DNA of 64,000 bases. It comes from Cutibacterium porci. Its GTDB lineage: Bacteria; Actinomycetota; Actinomycetes; Propionibacteriales; Propionibacteriaceae. The notes below the pieces were generated by a model. That model did not search any database. It saw only the letters and a program-made list of their open reading frames with translations, and was not told where the DNA came from. Position 1 is the stretch's first letter. Each line of letters opens with the position of its first letter. A program made the position numbers and the translations under genes. This document shows positions 25,553-36,362 of this stretch, in pieces. Where the stretch lies: contig NZ_VUMG01000003.1 of the NCBI RefSeq assembly GCF_009696315.1, forward strand, positions 310,001 through 374,000. The letters run 5' to 3'.

Positions 25553-27625
25553 GTGATCCTGCTCATTGACAATCACGATTCGTTCACATTCAACCTCGCA
25601 CACCTGCTCGCCGAGGTTGGCGGCGTCGCGCCAGTGGTGGTCCAGCCCGAGGACGTCGAGCGGGAGGGAATCTTCCACCGGTTGATCGACGGCGAATTCG
25701 ATCATGTGGTCATCGGGCCAGGCCCCGGCTCCCCTCTCAACGACGAGGATTTCGCCATTGCGGGCCAGATCATCGACGCCTCTGCTGAGCTCCCACTGCT
25801 TGGGGTATGTCTGGGTCATCAAGGCCTTGGGGTGCGTCACGGTGCCCAATTGCAGGCTATTGTGCCCCATCACGGCATCGTGAGCCAGATCCATCACTGT
25901 GGACACGGCATCTTCACCGGATTGCCACAAGACTTCCAGGCCACTCGTTACCACTCGCTGTGCCTGACAGCATTAGGCAACCAACTCATCGAACAGGCCC
26001 GCGCCGAGGACGGGGCCGTCATGGCAATCAAGGTTGCCGACCGACCGCACTGGGGTGTGCAGTTTCACCCAGAATCGATCATGACGCAGGTCGGGCACCA
26101 GTTAGTGAGGAACTTCCTGGCCATCGGCGGCCAGCCGCGCGTGCATAAAAAACACGAACCGAGCATCATCGAGTCACAAAAGTGTCCCCGGACTACGCCA
26201 CGGTGGAAAATTCACCACCGAGTGGTAGACATCAACCTCGACGAAGAAGCCACTTTTAGCCGCCTCGCGGGCGACGGTGACGGCTTCTGGTTGGACTCGG
26301 CTGCCACGCGTCGTGACACGGGCCGCTGGAGTGTCATGGGCACGACGTCGGGGACAGCGTCCGAGCTTGTGAGTTACGACGTCACCACACATACGTTGAC
26401 AGTCAACGGACGCTCGCAGTCTGGTGATGTGCTGAATTTCTTGGAACGCCGTCTTGCAGATGGACTATCACGCACGGACCCGGAACTGGCCGACGTGCCG
26501 TTCACGGGTGGCTACGTCGGCTTCCTCGGCTATGAATGCAAAGCGCTGACCTTGGGCCCTAATACCCACGACAGTGAACTTCCCGACGCTATGTGGCTGC
26601 GTCCAGCGAGCTGGATCGTGTACGACCACGACCAGCAGCGCGCCTATCTCATGGCCTTGGTGGACCGCGACACACCCAACCGCAACGCTGATTTGCTAGA
26701 CACGCTCAAGGCTGCGTTGGTGGCACGGCGAGAATGCGACGAAGGGCCGGTACCACCAGCCGTCACACCCGTGGAAGGGTCGTGGCGGCTCAGCACAACG
26801 GCATACCAGAACCGAATCCTCGCAATTCAGCGGGCGCTGGCGCTCGGCGACTCGTACGAGGGCTGTCTCACCGACACGTGGACCGCACAATGCGAGGTAG
26901 ACGGCTGGCAGCTGTACCGCGCACTACGGCGTCGAAACCCAGCACCCTACGGGGCATATCTGCGGTTCAGGAGCTCGAATGTGGAGGTGTGTTCGTCGTC
27001 ACCCGAACGCTTCTTGACGGTTCGCGATGGCGTGGCCGAGTCGAAGCCGATCAAGGGAACGATGGCTCGCTGTGACGATCCGGTAGCAGACGCCCAACGC
27101 GTCGTCGATCTACGTACCGATGCGAAAAACCGTGCCGAAAACCTCATGATCGTCGATCTGGTACGCAATGACCTATCACGGGTGTGCGAACCAGGCACGG
27201 TGGACGTGCCAGCTCTCATGGCCATCGAATCGTATGCGACGGTGCACCAAATGGTGACCACGGTACGTGGACGGCTGCGCGAGAACGTCGGATTGGTCGA
27301 CGTGTTGCGTGCGACGTTTCCTGGCGGATCGATGACCGGGGCACCTAAAGAACGATCCGTGGAAATCCTGGACGATGTGGAGGCCGGTGCTAGGGGTATT
27401 TACTCGGGGATACTGGGGTATCTCGGATTCGATCGCACCGCCGATCTCAGTATCGTGATCCGGACCCTCGTCGTGGCCGGGTCGCAGGTATCAGTCGGTT
27501 CCGGCGGCGCAATTGTCGCCGCATCTGCGCCCGATGAGGAATGGTGTGAGAAGAACCTCAAAGCGGCAGCACCGCTAGCTGCGCTCGCACAAGCCGTTCA
27601 GGGCCGCCTGACGACAACCGATTAA
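25553..27625 (+). CDS. pabAB: Aminodeoxychorismate synthase, fused PabA-PabB
   Basis: A single 690-residue chain makes 4-amino-4-deoxychorismate for folate. Residues 1-190 are the glutamine amidotransferase with IDNHDSFTFNLAHLL, nucleophile GVCLGHQG and FHPES. Residues about 215-690 are the chorismate-binding part with GYVGFLGYE, SPERFL, PIKGTMAR (Lys typical of PabB) and PGGSMTGAPK. GTG 25553 has AGGGGGAG upstream and starts exactly at ILLIDNHDS. In the GATase the usual triad His-Glu sits in FHPES. A pabC gene is not adjacent. Anthranilate synthase is less likely given the PIKGT lysine. Confidence 0.94.
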   Translation: MILLIDNHDSFTFNLAHLLAEVGGVAPVVVQPEDVEREGIFHRLIDGEFDHVVIGPGPGSPLNDEDFAIAGQIIDASAELPLLGVCLGHQGLGVRHGAQLQAIVPHHGIVSQIHHCGHGIFTGLPQDFQATRYHSLCLTALGNQLIEQARAEDGAVMAIKVADRPHWGVQFHPESIMTQVGHQLVRNFLAIGGQPRVHKKHEPSIIESQKCPRTTPRWKIHHRVVDINLDEEATFSRLAGDGDGFWLDSAATRRDTGRWSVMGTTSGTASELVSYDVTTHTLTVNGRSQSGDVLNFLERRLADGLSRTDPELADVPFTGGYVGFLGYECKALTLGPNTHDSELPDAMWLRPASWIVYDHDQQRAYLMALVDRDTPNRNADLLDTLKAALVARRECDEGPVPPAVTPVEGSWRLSTTAYQNRILAIQRALALGDSYEGCLTDTWTAQCEVDGWQLYRALRRRNPAPYGAYLRFRSSNVEVCSSSPERFLTVRDGVAESKPIKGTMARCDDPVADAQRVVDLRTDAKNRAENLMIVDLVRNDLSRVCEPGTVDVPALMAIESYATVHQMVTTVRGRLRENVGLVDVLRATFPGGSMTGAPKERSVEILDDVEAGARGIYSGILGYLGFDRTADLSIVIRTLVVAGSQVSVGSGGAIVAASAPDEEWCEKNLKAAAPLAALAQAVQGRLTTTD

Positions 27626-27656
27626 CACACGTTCGCCCAGACGGCAGACGCTCCCC

Positions 27657-29909
27657 TTACTCCCCCATCACCGCCGGAATCGGCTTGCGCCAGGTTCGCT
27701 CGATCTCCTCAAGAGGAAGACTAAATAAACCGTTGACTTCAAATTCGCCGTGATCGATAACTTCACCAATACGCTCACATGGCACGCCGTGTTTCTGGCA
27801 CAGCTCCTTGAATTCGCGGTATCCATTACCGCACAGTGAGACGACCGCCCGTGCCGGAGTCTCAGAGAACAACGTCACCGAAGGCTCACCGTCAGGCAGG
27901 CTCACTGATACGCCAAGCCCCCCCTGCAAACAGCTCTCCACAAGAGCCTGGGCCAAACCACCGTCAGACAGATCGTGCGCACTCGACAACAAACCACGCT
28001 TCGACGCTTCAACCATGACCGCAGCCAACGCCTTCTCGGCGTTCAAGTCGGGCATCGGAGGCATACCCCCGAGGTGGCCCGCGTGGATGACGTCCTCGTA
28101 AACCGACCCGCCGAACTCGCGCTTTGTCGTTCCCAGCAGCACAACGGCGTCACCGTCATGAGCAAACGCCGACGGAATGCGACGGTGCACATCGTCAATC
28201 ACACCGAGCACACCAACCAACGGCGTAGGACGGATCGACTCATCCCCGGTGCGGTTGTGCAGGGAGACGTTACCCCCCGTCACAGGCACCCCGAGCTCAC
28301 GGCACCCATCAACCAGGCCAAGGACGGTCTCGTCAAATTGCCACATGACGTCGGGATCGTACGGGGAGCCATAATTCAGGCAGTCGGTGACGGCCACCGG
28401 AGTGGCGCCCGAAACCGCCACATTCCGGTAAGCCTCACAGAGGGCCAGTTGGGCACCCAGGTACGGGTTGAGGGTGGTCTGCCGGCCATTAGCGTCCAAC
28501 GACAGCGCAATACCGAGGTTGTCGTCGATGCGGATCATGCCGGCATCGTTGGGCTGGGCGAGCACGGTATTGCCGCGCACGAACCGATCGTACTGATCAG
28601 TGATCCACGAACGGTCACAGAGCTGGGCTGAACCGACCAGGGCCAGTAGCGCCCCAGCAAGGCCCTCACCGGAGTTGTCGCGTGGCAACGCATTAGCGTC
28701 GTTCTGGTTGAGCTCGTCAATCCACCACGGGCGTGCAGCTGGCATGTCGAGGACCGGCCCGTCATGGGCAACCGTCCGCGGATCGACGTCGACGATCCGC
28801 TCGCCATGCCAATCGATGTGAAGGCGACCGGTATCAGTGACCTCACCGATGACAGTGGCAGCAACACCCCAATGGGCGCAGATTTCCATGAACTGATCGA
28901 GCTGATCGGGCCGTACTACCGCTGCCATCCGCTCCTGAGACTCGCTCATCAGGATTTCCTCAGGGGCGAGGTTCGGGTCGCGCAGCGGGACGCGATCGAG
29001 CTCGACGTGCATGCCACCGTCACCGGCACTGGCCAGCTCCGAGGTAGCGCACGAAATACCGGCAGCTCCGAAATCCTGCAGCGCTTCAACTACCCCAGCG
29101 TTAAAAAGATCAAGGGTGCACTCGATGAGGAGCTTCTCCATGAACGGGTCGCCCACCTGGACGCTGGGTCGCTTTGACTCGCCTCCCGCAGCGAAGGACT
29201 CCGACGCCAGAATCGACGCACCGCCAATACCGTCACCACCCGTAGCCGCCCCAAAAAGAACGACGAGATTGCCTACACCCGAAGCTTTGGCGAACTGCAG
29301 GTCTTCGTGGCGCAGCACACCCACGCACAGGGCGTTGACGAGCGGATTGCCGTAATAGGTGGGGTCGAAGAGGGTTTGGCCGCCGATCGTCGGCAAGCCG
29401 AGGCAGTTGCCATAGTCGGCGATTCCAGAAACAACGCCGGGCAGAACACGTGCGGTATCCGGCGCGTCTAACGGGCCAAAGGCAAGGGCATTCATGACGC
29501 CGACCGGGCGAGCCCCCATCGCCATGATGTCGCGGACGATGCCGCCGACCCCAGTAGCGGCACCCTGGTGAGGCTCAACATAGGAGGGGTGGTTGTGGGA
29601 CTCCGCTTTAAAGGTGACGGCTAGCCCGTTGCCGATATCGACGACACCGGCGTTATCTCCGATGCCTGCAAGCAGCGGCCCAAGCGGCGTCCGCTGAGGA
29701 AGATCACCGAATCGGCGCAGGTACTTCTTCGAAGACTTATACGAGCAATGCTCCGACCACATCACCGAGTACATGGCGAGCTCACCGCCGGTCGGGCGGC
29801 GTCCCAGGATCTCCCGGATGCGCTGGTATTCGTCGGCGGACAGCCCCAACTCAGCCCAAGGCTGCTCGACGTCGGGGGTGCTGACGGCGTTCTCCACTGT
29901 GTCTGCCAC
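27657..29909 (-). CDS. purL: Phosphoribosylformylglycinamidine synthase II
   Basis: The 750-residue small-type PurL works with separate PurQ and PurS to convert FGAR to FGAM. Recognisable are [19 protein letters not shown] at the start, [14 protein letters not shown] with catalytic His, [12 protein letters not shown] and [16 protein letters not shown] near the end. The partners lie 18 kb away: PurQ at 45908 and PurS as a domain fused to PurC at 46585. The gene is monocistronic, divergent from an MFS gene. Confidence 0.97.
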   Translation of the reverse strand: MADTVENAVSTPDVEQPWAELGLSADEYQRIREILGRRPTGGELAMYSVMWSEHCSYKSSKKYLRRFGDLPQRTPLGPLLAGIGDNAGVVDIGNGLAVTFKAESHNHPSYVEPHQGAATGVGGIVRDIMAMGARPVGVMNALAFGPLDAPDTARVLPGVVSGIADYGNCLGLPTIGGQTLFDPTYYGNPLVNALCVGVLRHEDLQFAKASGVGNLVVLFGAATGGDGIGGASILASESFAAGGESKRPSVQVGDPFMEKLLIECTLDLFNAGVVEALQDFGAAGISCATSELASAGDGGMHVELDRVPLRDPNLAPEEILMSESQERMAAVVRPDQLDQFMEICAHWGVAATVIGEVTDTGRLHIDWHGERIVDVDPRTVAHDGPVLDMPAARPWWIDELNQNDANALPRDNSGEGLAGALLALVGSAQLCDRSWITDQYDRFVRGNTVLAQPNDAGMIRIDDNLGIALSLDANGRQTTLNPYLGAQLALCEAYRNVAVSGATPVAVTDCLNYGSPYDPDVMWQFDETVLGLVDGCRELGVPVTGGNVSLHNRTGDESIRPTPLVGVLGVIDDVHRRIPSAFAHDGDAVVLLGTTKREFGGSVYEDVIHAGHLGGMPPMPDLNAEKALAAVMVEASKRGLLSSAHDLSDGGLAQALVESCLQGGLGVSVSLPDGEPSVTLFSETPARAVVSLCGNGYREFKELCQKHGVPCERIGEVIDHGEFEVNGLFSLPLEEIERTWRKPIPAVMGE

Positions 29910-30002
29910 AGGACAAATCTAGCCGTTGAGCGTCATCATTGCCGCCTCGACCACAGATGAGACCTTCCTCAGGGGAAAACCGCAGCAAAAGAACGTCTTA
30001 CC

Positions 30003-31349
30003 ATGAGCCACGTGAGTACCACCCCATCGACCCCTCATCGTCGCGTCGCCATGACATGGGTGGTGTGGGTAACAGCCGTGATCGCATACGGGTTTGCGGT
30101 CATGCAGCGGACCTCACTAGGGGTCATGGGGTTGACGGCGGCCGAGCATTTCAACGCCCCTGCCTCCGTCGTCGCTACTTTTATGGTGCTGCAACTAGCG
30201 GTCTACGCTGTGCTCCAGATTCCGGCTGGTATCACCGTCGACCGATTAGGGTCGAGGATCGTCATTACCGCCGGATCAATCGTTATGACTATCGGACAGG
30301 TCGTCATGGCGCTAGCCGGGAGCGTCAGCGGTGCAGTACTAGCTCGCGTCCTCGTCGGATGCGGTGACGCCTTCATTTTCGGCGCTGCTGTGCGACTAGT
30401 GCCAGCCTGGTTCCCCGCTAAACAGATCCCCCTGCTAACCCAACTCACCGGTTTGCTCGGCCAGTTCGGACAGGTCGTCTCAGCGGTGGGACTTGTGGCC
30501 ATGGTCAACGACGCCGGATGGCGTTACACCTACCTCCTGGCAGCGAGTGGTGCTGCACTAGCGGCTGTGTTGGCTGTTCTTTTCATCCGTGACAGCCCAC
30601 CGGGAGTGAAGCCGGAACGTACCGACACCAGCGTCACACAACTCCCCCACCAGGTCGCCGAAGTCGTCAAGCATCCCTCGACGCGGCTCGCCTTTTGGGC
30701 TCATATGTCGTCAAATTTCGCCGGTATCGTGTTCTCGCTGATGTGGGGTATGCCCTATCTCACGCACGCTGAGGGACGCTCAACAGCCACCGCTTCGACC
30801 CTCATGACGGTCTACGTCATCGCCAACGCCATTGCCGGACCGACAGCGGGCATCCTCACCAGTCGACACCCCATCCGGCGTGGCACTCTCATCGAAGGAA
30901 TGATTGCCGCCTCCGCGTTGGCGTGGTTGGTCGTTCTGGTGTGGCCGGGCCCAGCTCCGCTGTGGATGCTTTTCCTTCTTACCATCTGCCTGGGCATCTC
31001 TCTACCGGGCGGCAACGTCGGTTTCGACGTAGCCCGCACCTTCCAGCCCGGCAACCGGCTGGCCACCGCCACGGGTGTAGCAATTACCGGCGGATTCATT
31101 TTCGGCCTGGTGGAAATCGAGATCATCGGCGTACTACTCGACGTCCTGTGCCCCGGCGGGCGTTACACCCTCAGCGGATTCCGCTGGGCGATGTCAACCC
31201 AGCTCATCATTTTCGCCATCGGATTGATTGGGTTAGAAACCAACCAGCGACGGCTCTACCGAATCATGGCGGACAACGGGGTGACGATACCTACCTGGCA
31301 CGAGGCCTTGGCAAGACAATGGCGGGTTGTCGCACAGCGTCGCCGCTAA
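30003..31349 (+). CDS. MFS transporter, ACS/NNP-like
   Basis: A 448-residue protein of about twelve helices. The opening VMQRTSLGVMGLTAAEHF and the loop motif AGITVDRLGSRIVI resemble organophosphate/anion-cation symporters of the GlpT/ACS branch. The mid-loop (about 195-215) is short. It is divergent from purL over 90 bases and convergent with pepN, whose stop lies 20 bases beyond its own. Nothing near it names the substrate. Confidence 0.88.
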   Translation: MSHVSTTPSTPHRRVAMTWVVWVTAVIAYGFAVMQRTSLGVMGLTAAEHFNAPASVVATFMVLQLAVYAVLQIPAGITVDRLGSRIVITAGSIVMTIGQVVMALAGSVSGAVLARVLVGCGDAFIFGAAVRLVPAWFPAKQIPLLTQLTGLLGQFGQVVSAVGLVAMVNDAGWRYTYLLAASGAALAAVLAVLFIRDSPPGVKPERTDTSVTQLPHQVAEVVKHPSTRLAFWAHMSSNFAGIVFSLMWGMPYLTHAEGRSTATASTLMTVYVIANAIAGPTAGILTSRHPIRRGTLIEGMIAASALAWLVVLVWPGPAPLWMLFLLTICLGISLPGGNVGFDVARTFQPGNRLATATGVAITGGFIFGLVEIEIIGVLLDVLCPGGRYTLSGFRWAMSTQLIIFAIGLIGLETNQRRLYRIMADNGVTIPTWHEALARQWRVVAQRRR

Positions 31350-31368
31350 ACAACCCGCCTGAGCCTTC

Positions 31369-33903
31369 TCAGCAATTAAAGTCACGGGCAACCTCGGCAC
31401 GAGACGCCGCGTCCCGACGCTCCTTGAGCATCCGGATCAAACCACCCGACGCCAATTGATGACTCGCCAACCAGCGGTCGGCAGACTCCGCGACGTCACC
31501 ATCAGGGAACAACCCGACGACCAAACGTTGAGCCATTTCGATCGGGAACTCTTGCCAGATCTGTTCGAGGTCATCGAAGTAGGAGTCGTTGAGACGAGCA
31601 AACGTGTGGGCACCCAGCGGGGTACGCAGACCGTCAATAAGAGCCAAGCAATGCTCATTGGACAGCTCCCCCGGGGTACGCAGGCGGCGATAGGCTTCCT
31701 GCTTGGCAGCATCGTCGGGACGGGCAGTAAGGGCAGCCATGTGGTGAGCGACACCGGTCTTAGTGTGGTCGCGCTCTAGCTCAGCATCGAGGTCTTCAAT
31801 GCTGGCGTGGCCCACAGCAGCCAGTGCCATCCACGATTGCCACCTCATCTCCGGGTCAACCACCAGGCCGGCAACATCACCGTCACGCAGGGCACAAACC
31901 CTCTGCACCGACTCAGGATCGGCAGCCGCCAAGGCCAGGGCGTGACCCGCCCAGATGCGCTGCAGGTCACTGCCGGGCTCAGACTCGTCAAGCCCCTGCC
32001 ACGCCCGCGCCGCCTCAGCGCGGCGTGCTGCGTCGCGGGCAGAGTCAGGCAAGTATGTCTCGACGGCCATTCGAAGCTGCTGCAACACGGTGGCTAGGAT
32101 CGCCGGTTCGGTCTCCTTGGGGCCGTGCAAGGCGACGGCGTCGGCATATTCTTGCACCCTGAGTTTGGCGTCGCGCACGGCGTTCCATAGCATCGACCAC
32201 ACCAGCGCGCGGGGTAACGGATCGGCCAAACCCGATAGATGGGCGAGGGCAGTCTTCGTACCCGCAGCGCCGAGTCGCACTTTGGCGTAGGTGAGGTCGT
32301 CGTCGTTGATGAGCACGAGGTCGGGAGCTGGCTTACCGGCAGCTTGAGGAACCGGAGTGCGCGGGGAAGAAATGGTCAGATCAATAAGGTCGGTACGCAC
32401 CAGATCCTCACCACGCAAAGAGTACAAACCGACGCGCAGGGTGTGGGGCCGATTGACGTCGTGGCCGGTACGAACGTCGACCGAATCGCGCACCACGGCC
32501 AGCTCGGACACAACGCCGTCACGGATCGTCAGCTCCGGCAAGAGGACGTCGGGGCCAGCGGTCTTGAGCCATGCGTTAACCCAAGCTTTCAAATCGCGTC
32601 CACAAGCCTTCTCAAGGTGCCGGATGAGGTCGTCGAGGGTTGCTGACGAGAACGCTAATTCGCGGAAGTACTGACGGGCTGCACCAAAGAACTGCTCAAC
32701 GCCAACATGGGACACCAACTGCTTGAGCACAGAGGCCCCCTTGGCATAGGTGATGCCGTCAAAGTTCTGACGAGCAGCCTCCAAATCGACGATGTCAGCA
32801 ACGATCGGATGGGTCGTCGACTGCTGATCAGCAGTGTAGGCCCAAGCTTTGCGTCCGACAGCGAAGTTCGTCCAAGCCTCGCGGTATTCAGTGCCGGCAA
32901 CTGAGGCGTGAGCGCCCATGTATTCGGCAAAAGACTCCTTTAACCACAGATCGTCCCACCACTTGGGGGTGACGAGGTCGCCAAACCACATGTGGGCCAT
33001 TTCGTGGAGGATGGTGTTGGTGCGGCCTGCGAGCTCAGACCGAGTAGCAGGTCCGCGGTGGATGTAATTTTCGGTGAAGGTCACCAAGCCCGGATTCTCC
33101 ATCGCACCAAGGTTGTATTCCGGTACGAAGATCTGGTCGTACTTACCCCACGGGTAGGGGTAATCAAAGGCGCGGTGGTAGAACGTCAACCCCTGCTTGG
33201 TGATCTTGAAGATCTCCTCGTGGTCGACGTACTCAGCCAGCGAGGCACGGGCCAAGATGCCCAACGGAATGGATTCACAACCATCATGTGAGTGCCACTC
33301 GTCTTCGAAACGGACATAGGGACCAGCAGCGATGGCGGTGAGGTAGGTTGACATCCTCGGAGTGAGGGCGAAGTCGTGCAGCAGACCGCCGTCGACCTGG
33401 CGAAGGTCCTCGTGAACCTGATTGGAGGCAACCCGCCATTCATTCGGGGCGACGACGTCGAAGTCGACATGGGCCTTGAGATCGGGCTGCTCAAACACTG
33501 CGTACATCCGGCGCGAGTCGGCAGCCTCAAAGTGGGTGTAGAGGTACACCTTGTCATCAGCCGGATCGACGAAACGGTGCAAACCCTGCCCGGTGTGTTG
33601 GTACGGCAGCTTGGCTGTGACGATGACGAGGTTCTTACGGTGGGTATGGAGTCCGTGAAGTTGGATACGCGATCCGTCGTACTCCGGTTCGACCTCCTCG
33701 TCATTGACGATGACCGACTCAATCTCGCCGTCGAGCAAGTCCAGGAAGGTGTCGGGCTCTTTGGTCGAGAACCGCACCCTGGTGCTGGAGGTAAAGTGGG
33801 TGGCCCCATCAACGTCAGCACCGCGCACGTCGATGCGGACGTGGTACCTCTCGACCGTGATGATCTCGGAACGGTGACGGGCTTCCTCGCGGGTCAAATT
33901 CAT
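31369..33903 (-). CDS. pepN: Aminopeptidase N (M1 family)
   Basis: An 844-residue zinc aminopeptidase. The exopeptidase motif is GAMENPGLVTF and the metal site HEMAHMWFGDLVTPKWWDDL with the second Glu in LKESFAEY. The N-terminal beta domain begins SEIITVERYHVRIDV. The ERAP1-like helical C-terminal domain (about 530-844) is present, as in actinobacterial PepN. ATG 33903 (MNLTREEA) is preferred; another start three codons upstream at 33912 is possible. No signal peptide, so it is cytoplasmic. Confidence 0.96.
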   Translation of the reverse strand: MNLTREEARHRSEIITVERYHVRIDVRGADVDGATHFTSSTRVRFSTKEPDTFLDLLDGEIESVIVNDEEVEPEYDGSRIQLHGLHTHRKNLVIVTAKLPYQHTGQGLHRFVDPADDKVYLYTHFEAADSRRMYAVFEQPDLKAHVDFDVVAPNEWRVASNQVHEDLRQVDGGLLHDFALTPRMSTYLTAIAAGPYVRFEDEWHSHDGCESIPLGILARASLAEYVDHEEIFKITKQGLTFYHRAFDYPYPWGKYDQIFVPEYNLGAMENPGLVTFTENYIHRGPATRSELAGRTNTILHEMAHMWFGDLVTPKWWDDLWLKESFAEYMGAHASVAGTEYREAWTNFAVGRKAWAYTADQQSTTHPIVADIVDLEAARQNFDGITYAKGASVLKQLVSHVGVEQFFGAARQYFRELAFSSATLDDLIRHLEKACGRDLKAWVNAWLKTAGPDVLLPELTIRDGVVSELAVVRDSVDVRTGHDVNRPHTLRVGLYSLRGEDLVRTDLIDLTISSPRTPVPQAAGKPAPDLVLINDDDLTYAKVRLGAAGTKTALAHLSGLADPLPRALVWSMLWNAVRDAKLRVQEYADAVALHGPKETEPAILATVLQQLRMAVETYLPDSARDAARRAEAARAWQGLDESEPGSDLQRIWAGHALALAAADPESVQRVCALRDGDVAGLVVDPEMRWQSWMALAAVGHASIEDLDAELERDHTKTGVAHHMAALTARPDDAAKQEAYRRLRTPGELSNEHCLALIDGLRTPLGAHTFARLNDSYFDDLEQIWQEFPIEMAQRLVVGLFPDGDVAESADRWLASHQLASGGLIRMLKERRDAASRAEVARDFNC

Positions 33904-34455
33904 CGAACTCACGCCACCAGACTAGGGCAGCGCCGCGAGTCGTGAGCATCCAGAGGCAGTAATTCGTCTGGGTAGAGCCGCCCTTCGCCGTTCAGTGTGG
34001 ACTCATGGGTGGGGGCCTCTTGTGATGAAAAGCCTCCACCACTGTTAGCCGGGTACGTCGTCGACTGGGCACGAGCGTGCCGGACGCCTACACCCTCCTA
34101 CACTCGGCAGATCGAAACCACCAGCCAGTTCGATAAAGAATTCAAAAAGCTCAGCCTCTAGGCCCAGGCCGCTCCCCGATCACCAACAGACAGGACAAAT
34201 GCACATACAGCCCTACAGCTGAGTGTGGGTGTAGTTCTTGCTACGAGGGTTGGACGAGGCACTACCGGGCTGGATGCCTGGTGGTGCCTCGTCCTGTGTT
34301 AACCCGACGTAGTTGTACCCACCTTCGCGGTAGGGGATCTTCATCTTGGAAAGGGAACCATTCAGTACGAACCAGTATTATTGGGTCACAGTTCCGCCCC
34401 AACACAGATCGGCCAGATCAACTGTAACCTCCTTCCTCATTGTTAGGACGTAGCA
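33904..34455. other. Gene-poor 550-base stretch with hairpins and a possible toxin-gene remnant
   Basis: No complete gene is seen. A hairpin lies at 34008-34040 (GGTGGGGGC/GCCTCCACC). A frame ending at TAG 34161 reads IETTSQFDKEFKKLSL (34111-34158), which resembles the start of YafQ/RelE-type toxins but stops at once. A long hairpin pairs 34252-34266 with 34280-34294 (GGACGAGGCACTACC/GGTGGTGCCTCGTCC). After it a T-containing stretch leads to the promoter side of the next gene. This looks like decayed mobile or toxin-antitoxin DNA (inference). Confidence 0.4.
34252..34294 (+). terminator. Fifteen-pair hairpin upstream of the MFS gene
   Basis: GGACGAGGCACTACC pairs with GGTGGTGCCTCGTCC with one G.T pair and a 13-base loop. 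TGTGTT follows. It may insulate the MFS gene at 34456 or be the end of a lost gene. Confidence 0.5.
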
Positions 34456-35808
34456 TTGAGCACGCGAAAATCTGGCATGTTTATTGCTATAGCTGTCATC
34501 ACCCTTGAACTGATTGGCGGCATGCAAAGCTATCTGAGCCAGTTAATTCTGCCCATCCTGGCGAAGGATTTGAACAGCCAAAACCTCTATGGCGTGATTC
34601 TCGGAATTTCGTCCATTGCGACTATGGCCGGGTTGCCAATAGGTGCGGCTGCGATCACCCGGGTGCAGCTGTCCAAGCTTTTGGTTAGCGCCACTCTAGT
34701 ACTGGTCTTCGGGGCGCTGATGAGTGCCCTTGCGCCGAACATTTTCATTTTCATGATCGGGTCAGCCTTACGGGGCGTAGCTGGCTCTATTCTCGCGATG
34801 ACGTCAGTCGGCGCAGTAGCACTCGGGCTATCGGGGCGGGCACGACAGCTTACACTGGCGTTCGCTTCAGCCAGCTGGGTTATCGCCTCTATAGTTGGCC
34901 CAGCCTATGCTGCGTGGGTCACACATCTATTGTCGTGGCGGTGGGCTATGCTGCTCTACTTACCCTTGCTTTTGGTCGCCAGATTCGCCATTACTTTTAG
35001 CCTGAAGTCCGAGGACAACACGAAGGACACTCCGATCTCTTATGAGGCCCTTGCTCTCATCATCTTCGGCGTAACCGCCACCATATTTCCCCTAAGGGGA
35101 ATAGCTAAGGTTGTTTTACTCCTCGTTGGCATTGCATTTTTGGGACGAGTTGCTATTTTGCTGATGCCTACACACACCTTCTCCCAGAGAACGCCTCGAA
35201 GGGCCGCTTTGGCTGGCATGTTTTTCTTAACTGGCAGCTACTTCTCCGCCAATGAACTCGTCAGCCTGACGGCACATGACATTTACCACGCCGATGCCGA
35301 GTCGCTTGGCTATATCCTTACCGGAGGTGGCCTCGCATGGGCTTTGCTCGGGGTCTTTTGCGGAATGAGGCCCACAAAAAGCCTGGCTACTTACCGAACG
35401 AGATCCACCATTGGCTTGGCCTTGTTAATCGCCTCTACTCTTGCGATTAGCCTTCTTACCTTGAACGAATGGCGCCTCTCCTACCCAACGTTATATTTTG
35501 TAGCGTTATGGACGGTTACCGGAATAGGCATGGGGCTAACCTACCTTGACACGCTTAATATCTTCTTTGAAGACCCAGATATTCCCGACGGAATCACCAT
35601 TGAAGAAATGGCAAGCTCGTCAGTCATTGTTGAATCGCTGTCTTCAACAATGTTCGTCCCACTGACCTCGTCAATTGTCGCAATGGCATTCACCAACAAA
35701 CAGCTCACCTCGAGCATTCCTTACGGAGCATCTTGGTTGATCGTTCTGGGCTTAGCCGCCGCAGCCCTATATTATCTCAGACGCGTACAACCTGCGAACC
35801 TCGAATAA
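34456..35808 (+). CDS. MFS transporter (compositionally atypical)
   Basis: A 450-residue protein with about twelve to fourteen hydrophobic segments. The first helix region GGMQSYLSQLILPILAKDL and the absence of a crisp GxxxDRxGRR motif place it in a less usual MFS branch. The TTG start has AGGA about eight bases upstream. Base use differs from neighbours: many codons end in A or T (TTT, TTA, ATT, CTT), where the surrounding genes prefer G/C. It stands alone between two gene-poor stretches of about 550 bases each, which together suggest acquisition from outside. Possible roles include drug or antimicrobial export. Confidence 0.84.
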   Translation: MSTRKSGMFIAIAVITLELIGGMQSYLSQLILPILAKDLNSQNLYGVILGISSIATMAGLPIGAAAITRVQLSKLLVSATLVLVFGALMSALAPNIFIFMIGSALRGVAGSILAMTSVGAVALGLSGRARQLTLAFASASWVIASIVGPAYAAWVTHLLSWRWAMLLYLPLLLVARFAITFSLKSEDNTKDTPISYEALALIIFGVTATIFPLRGIAKVVLLLVGIAFLGRVAILLMPTHTFSQRTPRRAALAGMFFLTGSYFSANELVSLTAHDIYHADAESLGYILTGGGLAWALLGVFCGMRPTKSLATYRTRSTIGLALLIASTLAISLLTLNEWRLSYPTLYFVALWTVTGIGMGLTYLDTLNIFFEDPDIPDGITIEEMASSSVIVESLSSTMFVPLTSSIVAMAFTNKQLTSSIPYGASWLIVLGLAAAALYYLRRVQPANLE

Positions 35809-36362
35809 AGAAATTCATGCCTCGATTTCCCATTAATACTGTGCGTGATTCGGTCATTTTGGATCATCGCAATCTCGGGTGCAATTGGGGTCTGAATCCG
35901 CCCTCTTCGGGTAGAGAGCGGGCGATGGCAGCCAGACCCCTGGGGACTGAGCCGATCGGGGTGTCTCGTGTTCACTGTTGGCGGGGCGAGCTGGCGGCCA
36001 AAAGCGGCATCACGGCAACTCAGCCAGCGATTCCTTTAGGCAGTCAACCTACTGGAGCGTCACCCCATGGGCCACGTCGCACACCGGACACGCGACCGAG
36101 GAAGCCCATTTTCCCACACGAGCACGATTGTCCGGATTCCTCGATCCGAGGGCGTACACATAGTCCGCGTCAATGGCTATTACATAGCCAACACACCAAC
36201 GTGGCCATCAGCAAAAACCCGATATTTATACCAGCGCGTATTGGCGTCAATGCGCGCTAGGCGAAAAGAGACTCTCCGAGCCAAGCACCGTGACAAGATG
36301 ACATCACTGGCGATGCGATAGAGCATCGACTACCAATCGGGTATACACGAAAGGGTGAACCA
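35809..36362. other. Gene-free 554-base stretch
   Basis: No frame here has convincing coding features. The longest plus-strand frame (about 36067-36321) ends in a basic stretch (KTRYLYQRVLASMRARRKE), with no family I recognise and no ribosome site. The AAAGGGTG before TTG 36363 belongs to the next gene. It may be decayed sequence from the same event that brought the MFS gene. Confidence 0.35.

Noticed and set aside
25454-25954. A longer version of the M20 peptidase reaching back through the pab gene
   Set aside because: The extra 167 codons are the reverse strand of the PabA domain; homology begins at MDPSHILKD.
35772-36321. Small frames in the gap between the MFS and RclA-like genes
   Set aside because: No ribosome sites, no recognisable family and no codon bias; treated as non-coding.
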